From Tetrapyrgos nigripes (taxonomy: Eukaryota > Basidiomycota > Agaricomycetes > Agaricales > Campanellaceae): a stretch of DNA of 64,000 nt. Both the position numbers and the translations under genes were made by a program. The first letter of the stretch is position 1; every line of letters begins with the position of its first letter. The stretch is from positions 1 through 64,000 of the forward strand of contig JAACJM010000022.1 of assembly GCA_013368315.1 (NCBI GenBank), read 5' to 3'. Positions 36,141-48,636 of the stretch are shown in pieces. Under the pieces are notes generated by a model that ran no database searches, was not told where the DNA came from, and worked only from the letters and a program-made list of their open reading frames with translations.

Positions 36141-37492
36141 ATGTCGCAAGCATCGCAGCCCTACCTCCTCACTAGCTCGGACATTTACTCCGTCAATTCT
36201 TGGTGTATTCAAGTAGCGTTCACAGCACTATTTTATGGTATCAACGTGACGCTAATGTTATCCCTCTTCGTTCTGCTCTTGTAAGTAGCCACTGCGGTTG
36301 CTGTTCGAAGCTTGTCGTTGATTTCCGCCTTATTTACAACCTTAGGTCTGATTGGAAACGCATCTCAAGACCGCAATTGATACTCCTGGCGATTGTGGTC
36401 TTTATGCTCATGCTTACCACTGCATCTTATGCAATACGTGTGCAACTGTTACTAGCACAGGCCTCTCTCCACAGCGCTGATCTTCAAGGACAACACTATA
36501 AGAATCTCAAGGTTTGGGTGGGGGTAGTTGGGAGATTGACTGTCTGTGGCTTTTGCAAATTTTTTGTAGTGAAAAATACTGACATTGTGTTCCCAGTACG
36601 TTATAGGGGACGCAATCGTGGTTTGGAGAGCGTGGATTTTGTATCCCCAGAGACCTCTGGTGAAGGTTATCTTGGTTCTCTGTTTGATGGCTTCATTTGG
36701 TAAGTCAATAAACAGCTGTATATTCTTTTATTCTTTGCTTATTCTTTGCGTAGTTGGGACATTCGTAGACTTAGGACTGGCAACAGCCGAGATTGTTGAA
36801 GGTCGCAGTAACATTGGAGGGAGTGCGGATAAAGTCTTGATGATGGTTATTCCACTACTCATCACAAACATGGTTGCTACAAGTCTTATTGGCTATAAAG
36901 CTTGGTATGTATTTCAACCACTTATTTGCTCAAAGTATCATCGACATGGGCTCCGTTTTCCAGGCTCTATCACCAAGATGTGATGAAGAACCTGAGCCAG
37001 TGTAAAACTCAAGTGTCCAGAGCTCAAAAAATTCTATTCCTTTTGGTCGAATCAGGTGTAGTTTATTGTGGACTTTGGGTGAGTGATTTTGTTGCTTCAG
37101 ACAAGATAAAATTACAGCTGCAGAATGGATAACAAGACCTCACTCTTGATCGTCTCTGTGCTTACCAATAAGAATGCACTAATATTCAACATTTATAACT
37201 GTGTTTTGCCGTTTCTATCTGTACGTAAATGTTCCACTTTCTCCGTTTTCTTGACCACCAAGCCTTTACTAAAATGTACTTGAAGGCTATATATCCAACC
37301 GTGATTATTCTCATTGTGGCACTGGAAAAGTCCAAAGAGGAGAACAGGTCTGCGATTCGCCTATCTCTTTCGGAATCCATCAGATTTGCCTCTGCACAAT
37401 TTGTAGTTTCCAAAGAGAGGAGTCAGACGGATACAGAACTTTCTACGAAGCAGGATACACAAATCGAACTAGCAACAATGATCCGTAGGTGA
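36141..37492 (+). CDS. Multi-pass membrane protein, seven exons (fungal family of unknown function)
   Basis: Proposed exons: 36141-36280, 36346-36511, 36597-36699, 36754-36904, 36964-37078, 37173-37220 and 37286-37492 (309 residues, all joins in phase). Hydrophobic segments occur throughout: VAFTALFYGINVTLMLSLFV, LILLAIVVFMLMLTTA, LVKVILVLCLMASFV, VLMMVIPLLITNMVATSLIG, ILFLLVESGVVYCGLW and AIYPTVIILIVAL, about seven in all. The motif YVIGDAIVVWRAWILYP and the C-terminal AIYPTVIILIVALEKS recur in a large uncharacterised family of Agaricomycete integral membrane proteins. The C-terminal tail is hydrophilic and probably cytoplasmic. The donor of intron 2 and the extent of exon 6 are uncertain. 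No ligand or partner is suggested by the sequence. Confidence 0.72.
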
Positions 37493-38621
37493 TATTGCTA
37501 TCTGCGCTTGTCTTTGCTAGATGTACGATGCGAGAATCTACGGTGTCGTAAATCCCTCGTTGGAATATATGATAGTTTTATTAGCAGTTGAAGTTTGGTT
37601 GAGTGATATGACGATCTACTAAAGTAGATGTAGAACGCTACTCCACCATCCCAGTCCCACTCCAGGGCCGGAGCTTAGGGTTCTCAACCGTCTGTATACA
37701 GTCATTACAACCGTCTTCCCCGAGGGTCCCTCGAAGGTGCTCTAGGGCGCTACTTTTTACCTTGTTTTAGCTCTTTGGAAGCTATGCAAGTAGATGGCAA
37801 CGTCTGAATTGACTGTTTCGTGCACTCGATCATTTTCGGTGTTCATCAAACGGTTTCGGTTAGTACTGAATGAGCAGAATTTACCTATCTTTCGGAGTGT
37901 ATCAGGGGCCCGGTTCACTCTCATCTCAGCAGCAAATATCGATTGAAACCACAACGTTAACACAATCTACTTTTAGTCAATTCCTGAGGGTAAAATGTAG
38001 GTTGGGGCATCTCGGAGGACAGCAAACTGTAATACGACCGTGTACGGTAATCACAGACGGTCTAATAAGCTGCGCACACTGATGAACGAGGTTGTTGGGC
38101 GTTGGTAACTCCTAGTGCGTAAGATACCGAGAGGCCGAAATACCGAAACGACACGTTTTCTTTAATTGGGCCCGACGATGACACTTCCACATCAGCAAAA
38201 CCCATATTTCCATAAATGACCTTCATCACCTCTAAATACACAGTGAGAATAGAATGGGTTGTACCAGAATACAATAACGAATTCAGAATAGAATGACCAA
38301 TTACAGCCTTTATGAAGCAATACTCGTCTCAATATGAATCAAGACTGGATATGTTCCATAAAGAATGTAACCAGTCATTAATTGATGCAATGGTAAATGC
38401 AAAATTATTTGGTCCATTGAAGGATGCATACACCAGTGCAAAATGGAGAGGTCAAGTTGAGCTTGCAGATGGCTAATAAGAAATGGAAAAGGAATCGAAG
38501 GATTTAGTATGTGAATAAATATAATAATCAATTTCCTTAATGCAAGTCACTACAGGTGAACATAAGACACCAGCCACAGCAAGAGAGCAGATCATCAAAT
38601 ATACAACTTATTACAAGTACA
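37493..38621. other. Intergenic region
   Basis: No gene, RNA or repeat boundary recognised between the membrane-protein gene and the Plavaka remnant. Confidence 0.45.
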
Positions 38622-40460
38622 CTACAGGTATTTTACAATGGTGCATACCCTTCTGTCTCGCAAAGGGCTGTCATAATCTAGACCACCTTCCCCATCTTCA
38701 GGTCCCAGGACTTTCTCATAACCATAGTCCATATCCAGATCCTCATCCTGTCCTACCTCTTCTTCCTCCTCTTCTGACTCTGTATCACCTCCATGCTTAT
38801 ACCCATACTCTTGGCACTCCTCCTTATTATCCCCTTCTACGACTTCTTGTCTCTGTCCCTCAGGAGGTAGGTCAGGGACAATGAGTGGCTCCAGTACTTC
38901 GTCATCCATCAGTTCAACTTCTCTATCCTCCACAACAGCTTCCCAACTGTCATCCAGCTGTACAGGTGCCCGTTTCTGAACTTGAAGGTGAACATCAGGC
39001 ATGAAACATATAACCATGTCACGATCACAGAAACTAAAGACACATATGAGTTGAAGAATTAGAAACAAGTCAATATTCACTGACATTCCAACGTAGTAAC
39101 AATGATAGTCTTCATCTTTCTCACTATCTTGACGCACAATAGATGGACCAAGGAAAGTTTTTGTCTTGCCCAAAGAAAAGGCTGGAATGAGATGGCAAGC
39201 TCGTATCACACATTCTGAGTCAATGAACCCAAAAGCAGACTCATCATTGCTATTGGCAAAGCCAACACGAGGAAGTTGTTTAGCCTTCCAGCCAGATTTG
39301 TAACTGGTGTCGATACCATACCAATGAACCCAAAGAAAATCCACTTTCTGCTCAGGGCCGCCCTTATAGCAGACCATGGCATGAAAGATGCCAATAACAC
39401 GAGCATACCAGTAGGGATGCTTCTCAGCATCAGGCCCAGCAGCAAGAACCATCACATTGGCATGGTCAGGTATGTGAGGATTGATAGAGTCCTGGCAATG
39501 CCACATGTTGTAGGTTGTATAATTGATATGAAGAACCTTGTGATGGTACATGTGGTCATAGAGGAACTCTAGTTCTGAACATTCCTGGAGTGAAAAAATC
39601 TTGTCATCACTACTGTTGGTAAACCGTGCAAGTATGTGTTCCTTCGCTTTGTGATAAAAATGCTGGAAATGCCAATTAAGACAAGATTTGAGCATTTAGT
39701 CTGAGACATACCAAGACAGTGGGATCATCCTCATTCTGCTTCATCCACTTAATCACCTGTATGGGCTGAGAGATGTCCTTGGAGATTTGGTAAGGTTGTT
39801 CTGGGTCTGAAGGAAGAAGAGGGTCGGAGTGCTCAAAAGCAACAGATGTGGCATGTCTAGAAGCTTTGAACCGTTCCTCACAGACTCTGAGTTCCCACTA
39901 CCTTTGTCCTCCTCCCCTGCTTTCCTCTTACCCTTCCCTTTATTGCTTGGTTTCCCTTTCTGCTTCTCTTCAAGTTTCACCTTCCACCGTCCCTGCGCAG
40001 CTGTCTCTCTGGGTAATTCTCTTGTATCATATGTTTTGCAGAAAGTATTTGTGAACTTGTGCAATGAGGCACCCAAATGGGTTGTGGCCTCTTCAAGTCT
40101 GTCAATAGAGGTGTTGCTGTGCAGGCGAAGCTTGGCGAGTGCATGAAAGGTGCACAGGTCAAAAAGAAGGTTCTGTATAAAAGCATCATGTGAGTCAAAA
40201 AGACCCTCAAAGACAGGCATTGAGCACTAGAGAGTATTTTCAGTGAGCAGAAAGACAAAAAATTAGTCAAAACTTACCTGAAGTAAGTCCTCATAATCTC
40301 TACCAGCTAACTGCTTCATTGCGGACATGTTTCCACTGAAGGAGCAGATAGTATCTCGTCCAAATGTTGGAACCTGCTGGAAACTGATTTACATCAGCAA
40401 CTAAACAAGCAGAGAGAAGACAAAGCCTACTGAGTGTCCAGTGTATGAATGGCATCACCA
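38622..40460 (-). pseudogene. Plavaka-like (KDZ) transposase, C-terminal part
   Basis: C-terminal half of a transposase of the Plavaka type, a KDZ-class DNA transposon abundant in Agaricomycetes. On the minus strand the exons show FGRDTICSFSGNMSAMKQLA (about 40360-40300), then DYEDLLQ, an FEGLFDSHD exon with CTFHALAKLRLH (about 40210-39780), an ISQPIQVIKWMKQNEDDP exon (about 39750), and the long last exon with KVLHINYTTYNMWHCQDSIN (about 39530), HPYWYARVIGIFHAMV and DFLWVHWYGID, ending in an acidic tail. A short intron-like insert (about 39000-39060) stays in frame. The gene is cut at 40461-40465 by the LTR of gypsy copy 2, and the N-terminal half is not seen in the window. Confidence 0.8.
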
Positions 40461-40465
40461 CCAAT

Positions 40466-40927
40466 TGTCAAGGTTGTTGGTACACTCAATAACAAACCAC
40501 CCGAGTCACACAGAGACAAGATTGATTAAGAAATAGAGAAATAGATAGAGAGCAAGAGTGAGCTGACTATGCTCTACACTGCATAGTACTAGTACAGAGT
40601 GGAGACGAAGTGAACGAACTAAAGGACTAACTAGAATGTCAAGTGGTTTATATAGAAAAATAATGAATAAGTGATAGGAACAAGATAGGAGAAACATGGG
40701 AGAAAATGGAGAAACATAGGGAAAAGATGGGAAAAAGATAAGATTGATCGAATGGAAGATTGATTGATAGTTATTATAAAGTTTGACAGGTTTTATAAGG
40801 TTCAAAGTCAGTAACATAAAGTTTAAAAGGGTTTATCGAGGAAATGCAATAGATGAGTGATCAGAAAATGGGTTCAATAATGAAGTGAAAAAAGAAGGAG
40901 GACAAAGAATTGTAGCAGTTTGTGACA
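40466..40927 (-). repeat. 3' LTR of gypsy copy 2
   Basis: 462 bp, minus strand, beginning TGTCACAAACTGC (40927) and ending CAACCTTGACA (40466). The 5 bp CCAAT adjoin it at 40461-40465. The partner duplication cannot be checked because the other end of the element is lost. TATATAAACC lies at about 40651-40660. Confidence 0.88.
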
Positions 40928-40974
40928 TTACCCCCTCTTTAAGTTGTGCTTTCACCTGGAGCACACGCGTACTT

Positions 40975-43900
40975 CTCCAAATGTCTTCAAAACTAATTCC
41001 CATTGAACATACTGTAGATCCTTCCCGTATCAGGTTTGGTGGTCGATATGTGTTTGGATGTTCTCGGTGGAAGGTTTCGATCATCTCTTTCAATTTTGTC
41101 AACCCCGAAGCTGATTCCCATGAATTTTTGGAGTCCGAGTAGTCCAACCATTTGACCAAATACTGTACTCCTTGACGATTCTTAGTTGGTTTTGAATCTA
41201 GAATCGCTTCTACGTCATACTCGTTATCTTCTGGTAGTAATTCCGCTGATTCCCCTGGATAGTTCACTCCATGAGCTTCAGTCTCTTTGTATGGTGATAG
41301 TAGTGAAGCGTGGAATACTGGGTGAATTTGCCAGGTGTTTGGTAGTTTGAGATGATAGTTAACTTCACCAATTACATCAGTGATTTCGAATGGTCCATGA
41401 CGATGGTTAGCCAACTTAGCTTTTGGCCTAGTTGAGGTAATACCTAACTTAGCATATATTCCTTTCATAACCTGGCTAGTAAATTGGGGTCCTTGATCTG
41501 AAATCATTTTGTCCCATAGTCCATATCATTGCCATGTGTTATTGAATAGTACATCAATAGTTCCATCACTGTCGATATCCTTTCAGCATGGTGAAATTAC
41601 CATGGTCTTGGTTGATCGATCCACAGTTATGTGGATTGCGTTGAAACCATCACATTCTGGAAGATCCATGATGAAATCAGTGGTAATCGTACCAAAAGGT
41701 CTTTCTGGAGTTTCTTTTGGAACTAGTGGTACATGTGACAGATGATTTTGCACCTTGGTCAATTGACAAGTAGCACATCCTTTGACATAATCACAAATGA
41801 ATACCGACATCCTGGGCCACCAAAATTCCCTACTGATCAGCTCATATGTTTTGAATCGGCCTGGATGTCCTGTGGTGAGACTATCATGATGCATCTTGAC
41901 TATGTCTCTTTGTAATTGTTGGTTGTAGGGGACATAAACTTTTCCTCAGAACAAAATAATCCCATCTTTGTAATTCCATTCCTGTAGGTTTTTGACCAGC
42001 GAGTGTGGACCATTGTTTAAGATGACTTCGAGAGCACTCACAACTTCCTTGTCTTTTTTTGGACACTCTTTAATTTGTCTTCTCAGTTCAGCATCTCCAA
42101 TCGCAATCACTGACCCTGGTCTCGTTGCTCGAATTCTGAAGAATTTGGGGTCTAGTAATACTCTATCCTTATTGTCGTCGTTGACCCCCTCTTTATGATC
42201 TGGCCTTCAAGAGAGAGGATCACTTCAATTAAGGCTTCCAGGTTTATGGATAAGGATGAAGTCGAATCTGGTAAGAAATAGAGCCATTCTTGCTGAGCCA
42301 TTCTTGCTTGTCGTCGGCTTAGTTTCTGGGAGGTAGTGAAGTATTCCAGATTTTTGTGGTCAGTGAGGATTTTGATAGTATGTGGTGCACCTTCAAGATA
42401 GTGTCGCCAAGCCTCCAATGCCTGTATGATCGCTAACAACTCTTTATTGTGAATGTCGTAGTTTTGCTCAGTCTCAGACAAAGATTTCGATAGGTAAACA
42501 ACTGGATGCCACTTATTGTCTGACCCTTTCTGCGACAGGATACCTTTGGTGGCATAGTCGAAAGCATCTACTTCTACTTGATATGGTTTAGAATGATCAG
42601 GCATTAAAAGGACTGGTGAAGAAGTAAACGCATCTTTGAGTGCCTGAAAACATTTTTCTGCATCCAGACCATTTCCACAGTTTGTCCTTTTTCGTAAGAT
42701 CGAAAAGTGGTGGAGTGACTTTAGAAAAATTGTGTATAAACTGACAATAAAAGTTTCTGAATCCTAGGAATGATTGAACATCTTTGACCTTTCGTGGGGT
42801 TGGCCATTTGGTAACACCTTTGACTTTGATAGGATCCATTGCCAATGTGTTATGAGATATGATAAGACCTAGAAACTCTACTGAGCTGGCTTTGAAGGTG
42901 CATTTTTCTGGTTTGGTGTAAAGGTCATTCTCTTGGAGTCATGTGAGCACTTGTTTGACTATTTGTTGATGTTCTTCTAGAGTCTCTGTGAAGATTAAGA
43001 TGTTGTCCATGTAGATGACCACCTTTCTGGAATTGATGAGATCCTTAAAAGAGTGTTCATCATTGCATGGAATAAGACTGAAGAACATCACCGTTGGTTC
43101 GAAAAGTCCTCTATTTGTCTTAAACACAGCTTTCCACTCATCTCCTTCTTTTATTCAAACATTGTTATATCCCCATTGAAGGTCGATTTTTGAGAAAACT
43201 CATGCTCCTTTAAGTTTGTCAACCAATTCTGATATGAGTGGTAAAGGGTATTCATTCTTGACAGTTCCTTTATTTAATGCTCAATAGTCCTGTACAGGGT
43301 GTAGTTTTCCGTCTTTCTTTTTGACAAAGAAGAAGGGACTTGCCATGGGAGACTTCGATGGTCTTATGTATTCCTTCTCCAAGTTCTCATCAATGAAGTT
43401 GTCAAGTTCCTTTTGTTCATTAGGAGACAAGGGATAGGTTTTGCAAGGACGAGGTTCAAAATCTGGTTTCAGGTCGATGGCATGATCCCATTCACTGCAT
43501 CTTGGTAGTCATTCTGAAGTTTGTTAATCAAAAACTAGTAAAAACTGATGATATCGGGGTGGAATCTTATCTGTGAGTGGAATGTCCTCTTTTATCCTTT
43601 GGGCTGATTCTGCCAGTTCCTGAGCTTTTGTAAATCCTGCATGAATAGGTATTTCCATATCTGATATCGGGTACTCCTCTTCTTTTTCAAACAGACTCTC
43701 TGTCACCTCTTGTTCCCACTGTCTTGGAACATCCTCCCAATCGAAGTCTTCTTCAGTAAAAATAGCTGTAGATTCTGAAGAACAGTGAAAGGCTCAAATT
43801 GGAACTTGATGACGTTGACCTGCCACTTTTGGCTGTGCAATCAGTTTAAACTGTCCGATTGGGGAATTTGGGTTTGGTGGATAGGTTAAGGATGGGGGGT

Positions 43901-45791
43901 TGTTCCAGAATACATGTTTCGGGACATCTAACCATATCCACCTTAGAAAATGACCAATCTACCTCTGGATTATGCTCTTCCAACCAATCGGTACCAAGAA
44001 TTACATCCTGATCTCTGATGTCCATAACATAGAATTCGGCCATCTCTTTGTGATACGATCTTTTGTCTTGAGAGTAGATACATAGTTTTTGAACAGTATA
44101 ATGGCGTACCCATCCCATGGTGTTTTCGGAACTGTCAACATTGCATACAGGGAAAGGGTTTTTGGTAGGAAGGAGGGTTAAACAATTTTCTTGTGCAAAA
44201 CAGCTGTTGATAATAATGCCTTCTGCACCACTGTCTATTAGAGCTTCTGCGTCAAATTTTCTACTGGTGATTTTGCCAATAAGTTCAGTTTTAAGTGTTA
44301 TTGAAGGTACCTGTCAGTGACAAGTGACTGCCAACATTCTCAATTCTGAAGGAAAGGTATGCTCACAAAAGGGGTTTAAAACATGAAATTTATTGCTCTT
44401 ATATTGTCCGGTGTATTGTACAGCTCCTCCCGACAATGTAGCAGGGGAGTATTTCAAAAATCCATCATCTTCGCCATGACATCCTTCAAATATACACTAG
44501 CCTGTTCCTTTTCCTCTCCTTCCAAACTCTTGACCTTGTTCATCATATCTGAAATATCTTTGATTACATTATGAGAGGAAGACGATGACATTTGAGCCAC
44601 TGTTACCAGTGGCGAACTGGATGACGACGATGGAGTTGAAGTTTTGACTGCCCTAACAGCACAAGGAGGGAAGTTTCAAGAGGTATTTTGAGACATTGAA
44701 GACCTCAGAGTATTGTTCAGGAATGTCGGGCATTCATTGCTCATGTGTCCAGGTTGCCTACATGTGAAGCATGCTCCTAGTTTCCGGAGTCAGTCCCCTT
44801 CTTCAGTCATCAGTTTAGGTAAAGGAGTAAAGGACGAGTTAGCACCTGTTCCCATATTCATAAGTGCATTCACGCTTGCTACTGTCCATCCTTGAGAAGG
44901 ACCTGAGTTTGTCCTTGGCATAGAGAATGATCTCGATTGTCCTTCTTTTTCTCTTTCATTTATCCATTCTAAATGGAGATCCATTGCTCTTTCCCTATAC
45001 TCATCGAAGTCCTTCCACTTCGGCCATATTCCTGTCACTGACTTCCGAAGATCTCTTGGAAGACCTGCTTTATAGAAGTCCAGAAGAGCTGTTTCTCCAT
45101 AGTCCGACTCTTCTCCATATGTATCAAAGATACTATTATAGCTACTGATGTCCATTCCCTTCATTCTAGCGTTCTTGATCTTATTTCTTGCAACCTCATC
45201 AGCAGCAAGGGCTTTGAAATCCATTTTAAATCTATCCTTTATCTCCTTTAACGTTGTCCATTGTCTTTCTCCTGGTTTGAGTTTTGTATCTTCCTCATCC
45301 TCTTCTCTCTCTGTGATTTGTTGGGTTGCCCAATCTCATCCTTTTTCTCCTGTGAAAAACAAGAGGAATAAGGACACCTTGGAGTCCTCAGTTGAGTACC
45401 TGGCTTTGTTCTGACATAGGTAGTTGTTGAACGAGACTAGCCACTGCTTCGCCTCATCACATTCTCCATTAAAGGCATCAGGCTTCCTCCCTCATTCGGA
45501 AGTACTGTTAGAGTCATGAGGTGCAACGTCAGACATAGCTGGTTCACCTGGATCTGATGGATTGGGAGATAGAGAAGGATTTGGACAACATGGGGCTACA
45601 GATGGTCCTTCATTAGATGGAATTGCAGGAGAAGAAGGTTCACCTGGATCTGATGGATCAGGAGAAGGATCTGGTAACAGATCTGATGCAGAAGACAGAT
45701 CAGGTGGTATGAGAGAAGAGGGTTCTGGATTTGGTTGTATCTGCTGCCTGTCGTCAACACCAAGCTCTGGAACATTGTCGGGAAGGTCCAT
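40975..45791 (-). pseudogene. Gypsy Gag-Pol remnant, copy 2
   Basis: Gag starts MDLPDNVPEL (45791), has a Pro/Ser-rich N-terminal region and ends with the zinc knuckle CFTCRQPGHMSNEC (about 44770-44725). The protease has DSGAEG (about 44230). The reverse transcriptase shows the KSPMASP motif (about 43350) and RNase H has NKELLAI (about 42440). The integrase retains CATCQLTK (about 41775) but lacks the middle of its core. The chromodomain is intact at about 41050-41220. In-frame TGA codons interrupt gag (at about 45496 and just before the zinc knuckle) and pol, several at the same sites as in copy 1. Other sites keep CGA where copy 1 has TGA. Confidence 0.87.
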
Positions 45792-45800
45792 CTCCTCACA

Positions 45801-48230
45801 TTATTGAATTGGACCCTGGTGAAGATGAGGTGAACAACCTTGGGACCTTTGGCTGTGATGATTTCCCTGACAACGTTTCTATTGAGGAAGGTGACCGCAT
45901 ATTTGTTACCTCGGTTCCTCTGGAGTCAGAATTCATCAACGCGATGAACACCACTTCTCAATGTCTAGCAGAAGCACATGCCAAGGCTTCAAGGAATCCT
46001 CATGATGGCCTCCCTGACCATTTCTATGAGTACGTGGATGTCTTCTCCAAGGACCCTTTCGATGTGCTGCCAGATTGCAAACCATGGGACCATGCAGTAG
46101 AGTTAGTCCCTGACTCCAAACCTGCCAACTGCAAGGTCTACCCACTTGCTCCTAACAAACAAAAGGCTCTTGATGAGTTCCTCACAGAGAATCTGTCTAC
46201 CAGTTGCATTTGTCCCTCCAAATCTCCTATGGCATCTCCAGTCTTCTTTGTAAAGAAGAAAGATGGAAACCTCTGACTTGTCCAAGACTATCGCGTGTTA
46301 AATGAGATGACGATTAAGAACTGTTATCCATTGCCCTTGATTAATGAACTTTTTAATAACCTCACTAAATTGGATGTATGCTGGGGTTTCAACAATATCT
46401 GGATTCGTGAAGGTGACAAATGGAAGGCAGCTTTTTGCACCAACCGTGGTCTCTTTGAACCCCTTGTCATGTTCTTCAGTCTCACCAACAGCCCTGTGAC
46501 CTTCCAGAAGATGATGAATGACATTCTCCATGATCATTATGGGGGGTGTTGTATCTGTCTATCTCGATGACGTCTTGATCTATACCAAGATTGTTGAGGA
46601 GCATCGTTGTGTGACTTGCCTAGTCCTAGACCGGTTGTGGCAACACAAACTGTACCTTAGAGTGGACAAGTGTGAATTTGAGATGACTTGTATCAAGTAC
46701 CTCGGTGTCATCATCTCCCATAATCGTGTCAAAATGGACCCTGTCAAGGTGTCTGGTGTTGCAGAGTGGCCTGTACCTGAAAGCAAGAGAGAGGTCTCCT
46801 CCTTCCTTGGATTCACCAACTTCTATCATCGGTTTATCCAGGACTTCTCTCATCATGCATGACTGCTGTTTGAGCTGACCCAAAAGGACATCAAGTTTGA
46901 CTGGTCTAAGGACATCATGAAGTCCCTAATTTGTGCAAGTCCCACACTTGCTCTATTCACAGTGCCGAGTGGGATGAATGTGAAGGGTTGCTGTATTTCT
47001 GAGGCAAGATCTACGTTCCTCCTTCCCATGATCTCTGCTGTCGCATAGTCTCCCAACACCATGACACCAAGGTCGCTGGTCACCCTGGGATGTCTTGGTA
47101 CATCGGGCAGTATACCAAGACTCGTCATCACCTCCCCATTGGAGAGCTCGTCCCTTCTGAGACTCCCACTGAGCCATGGCAGTCAGTGTCAGCCGACTTC
47201 ATTGTCAAATTACCAGAAGCTCATGGGTACAATGCAGTCATGGTCGCTGTAGACATGCTTGGCAAGAGAGGTCACTTCCTCCAGACTCATACAACGGTTA
47301 CTGCTACTTCAGGGATGTATGGAAGCACCATGGTATGCCCAGATCAGCATGCTCTGACTGTGACCCACAGTTTGTTTCAGACTTCATGCGGGAACTCTGT
47401 AGGATGGCTGATGTCAAACAGGAACTTTCTACAGCCTACCACCCACAGACAGACAGACAGACTGAACATGTCAATCAAGAGCTAGAAGGTTACCTGTGCC
47501 AATGGGTGAGTCAATGCCAAGACAACTGGGATGAGCTACTGCCCACTGCTAAGTTCTTCTACAACAATAAGGTCCATGTGTCGACTCAGCAAACTCCCTT
47601 CATGATTGACACTGGTTGAAACCCTTGTATGGGTTTTGAGCCTCACGTACAGCGATCAGAAATGGAGAACGTCAACGACTTTGTTGATTGGCTCAAGTCA
47701 GGATGGACAGAGGTGCAGGCAGCACTCACAAAGGCCAAGTCAGCGTACACCCAATACTATAACCATCATCGTACCCCTGCTCCTGTTTTTAAGCCTGGTG
47801 ACAAGGTCTGACTGGATGGCTCTGACATCAACACAACCCGTCCATCAAAGAAACTCAGTCACTGTTGGGTTGGGCCTTACACTGTTCTTCAAGAAGTCGG
47901 CAAGGGCACCTACAAGCTGAAACTTCCCCCATCCATGAAATGCCTCTATCCAGTCTTCCCACCTCCTGACCCTGAAATCATTGACGGTGAAAAAGAGTTT
48001 GAGGTTGAAGAGATTTTGGATAGTCATCATTATGGGCGTTGGAAAAAGCTGCAATATCTTGTCTGATGGAAAGGCTATGGACCACAAGAAGACTCATGGG
48101 AACGTGCAGAGGACTTGGTACATGCTCCAAAGGCAGTGGCAGACTTCTATGCAAGGCATCCTAATGCTGTTAAAATGGTGCAAGTGTCAAAAGCTGATCA
48201 TTCCAAGGACTGGCATGCTGCATTGAGGTC
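45801..48230 (+). pseudogene. Gypsy pol remnant, copy 3
   Basis: RT motifs: CKPWDHAVELVPDSKP (about 46075), [16 protein letters not shown] (about 46218), LVQDYRVLN and the active-site VYLDDVLIYTK (about 46558). A +1 G in a G-run at 46542 shifts the frame just before the active site. Integrase shows VSADFIVKLPEAHGYNAVM (about 47190) and STAYHPQTD (about 47427). A chromodomain follows (EVEEILDSHHYGRWKKLQYL, about 48000). Stops are TGA at positions where relatives have Arg or Trp (for example 46276, 46860, 47000, 47618, 47809, 48064). Confidence 0.84.
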
Positions 48231-48254
48231 ACCACAGATCTAGTAGGGGGGTGA

Positions 48255-48636
48255 TGTAAGGGGATAGTTTCCTTTTTCCTTCCCTTCTCCTTTAGGACTT
48301 GTTTGTTCTTGTTTCATCTGGACTCCATTGACTTGTTTATCCCTGTTTCATTGTTTCATCATCCATCATTCATCGTTCATCATTTGATCTCTCATCATTC
48401 CACCTTTCTATTACTTCATTTCGACTGTACAGTTTTGTAGATCTTTTCCCAGACCTTCATACCAGTATATATACCCCTTCCCTGCAGGCGAGTATCCTCA
48501 AGTTTTTCTCTTTGGATCCCCTCCTGCAGGTGCATAGTATGTTAGCCTTGTATCTTCTAGTTCTAATTTATATATCTTTGGATCCCCTCCTGCAGTTGTT
48601 GAGTGAGTGCCTTATGTGTCAGGAGTCGCCCTTACA
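48255..48636 (+). repeat. 3' LTR of gypsy copy 3
   Basis: 382 bp beginning TGTAAGGGG and ending CGCCCTTACA, so the ends form the inverted repeat TGTAAGG/CCTTACA. A polypurine tract (TAGGGGGGT) lies just upstream. TATATATACCCC at about 48466-48477 is a likely promoter. The sequence TTTGGATCCCCTCCTGCAG is present twice (about 48512 and 48580), a 68-bp internal tandem duplication. Confidence 0.85.

Larger units (their letters stand above)
40466..45800 (-). mobile_element. Chromodomain Ty3/gypsy element, copy 2, without 5' LTR
   Basis: Same family as copy 1, in the opposite orientation. From right to left: gag, zinc knuckle, protease, reverse transcriptase, RNase H, integrase, chromodomain, polypurine tract, 3' LTR. 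The 5' side stops about 10 bp upstream of the gag start codon (45789-45791), where an unrelated gypsy copy begins. The integrase has an internal deletion at about 41430, which joins the KLGIT motif directly to TRPKAKLAN and removes about 430 bp relative to copy 1. The element lies inside a Plavaka gene. Confidence 0.88.
45801..48636 (+). mobile_element. Third gypsy element, different family, 5'-truncated
   Basis: Starts abruptly just upstream of the reverse transcriptase, head to head with copy 2, and ends in its own 3' LTR. Coding parts: RT, integrase and chromodomain. The RNase H region is almost completely deleted (near 46925), and the integrase has further short deletions. Codon-level similarity to the other two copies is low and the LTR is unrelated, so this is a separate family. 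Confidence 0.85.

Noticed and set aside
38540..38884. Plus-strand frame of 114 codons opposite the Plavaka remnant
   Set aside because: It is the antisense of the acidic C-terminal tail of the transposase and has no independent support.
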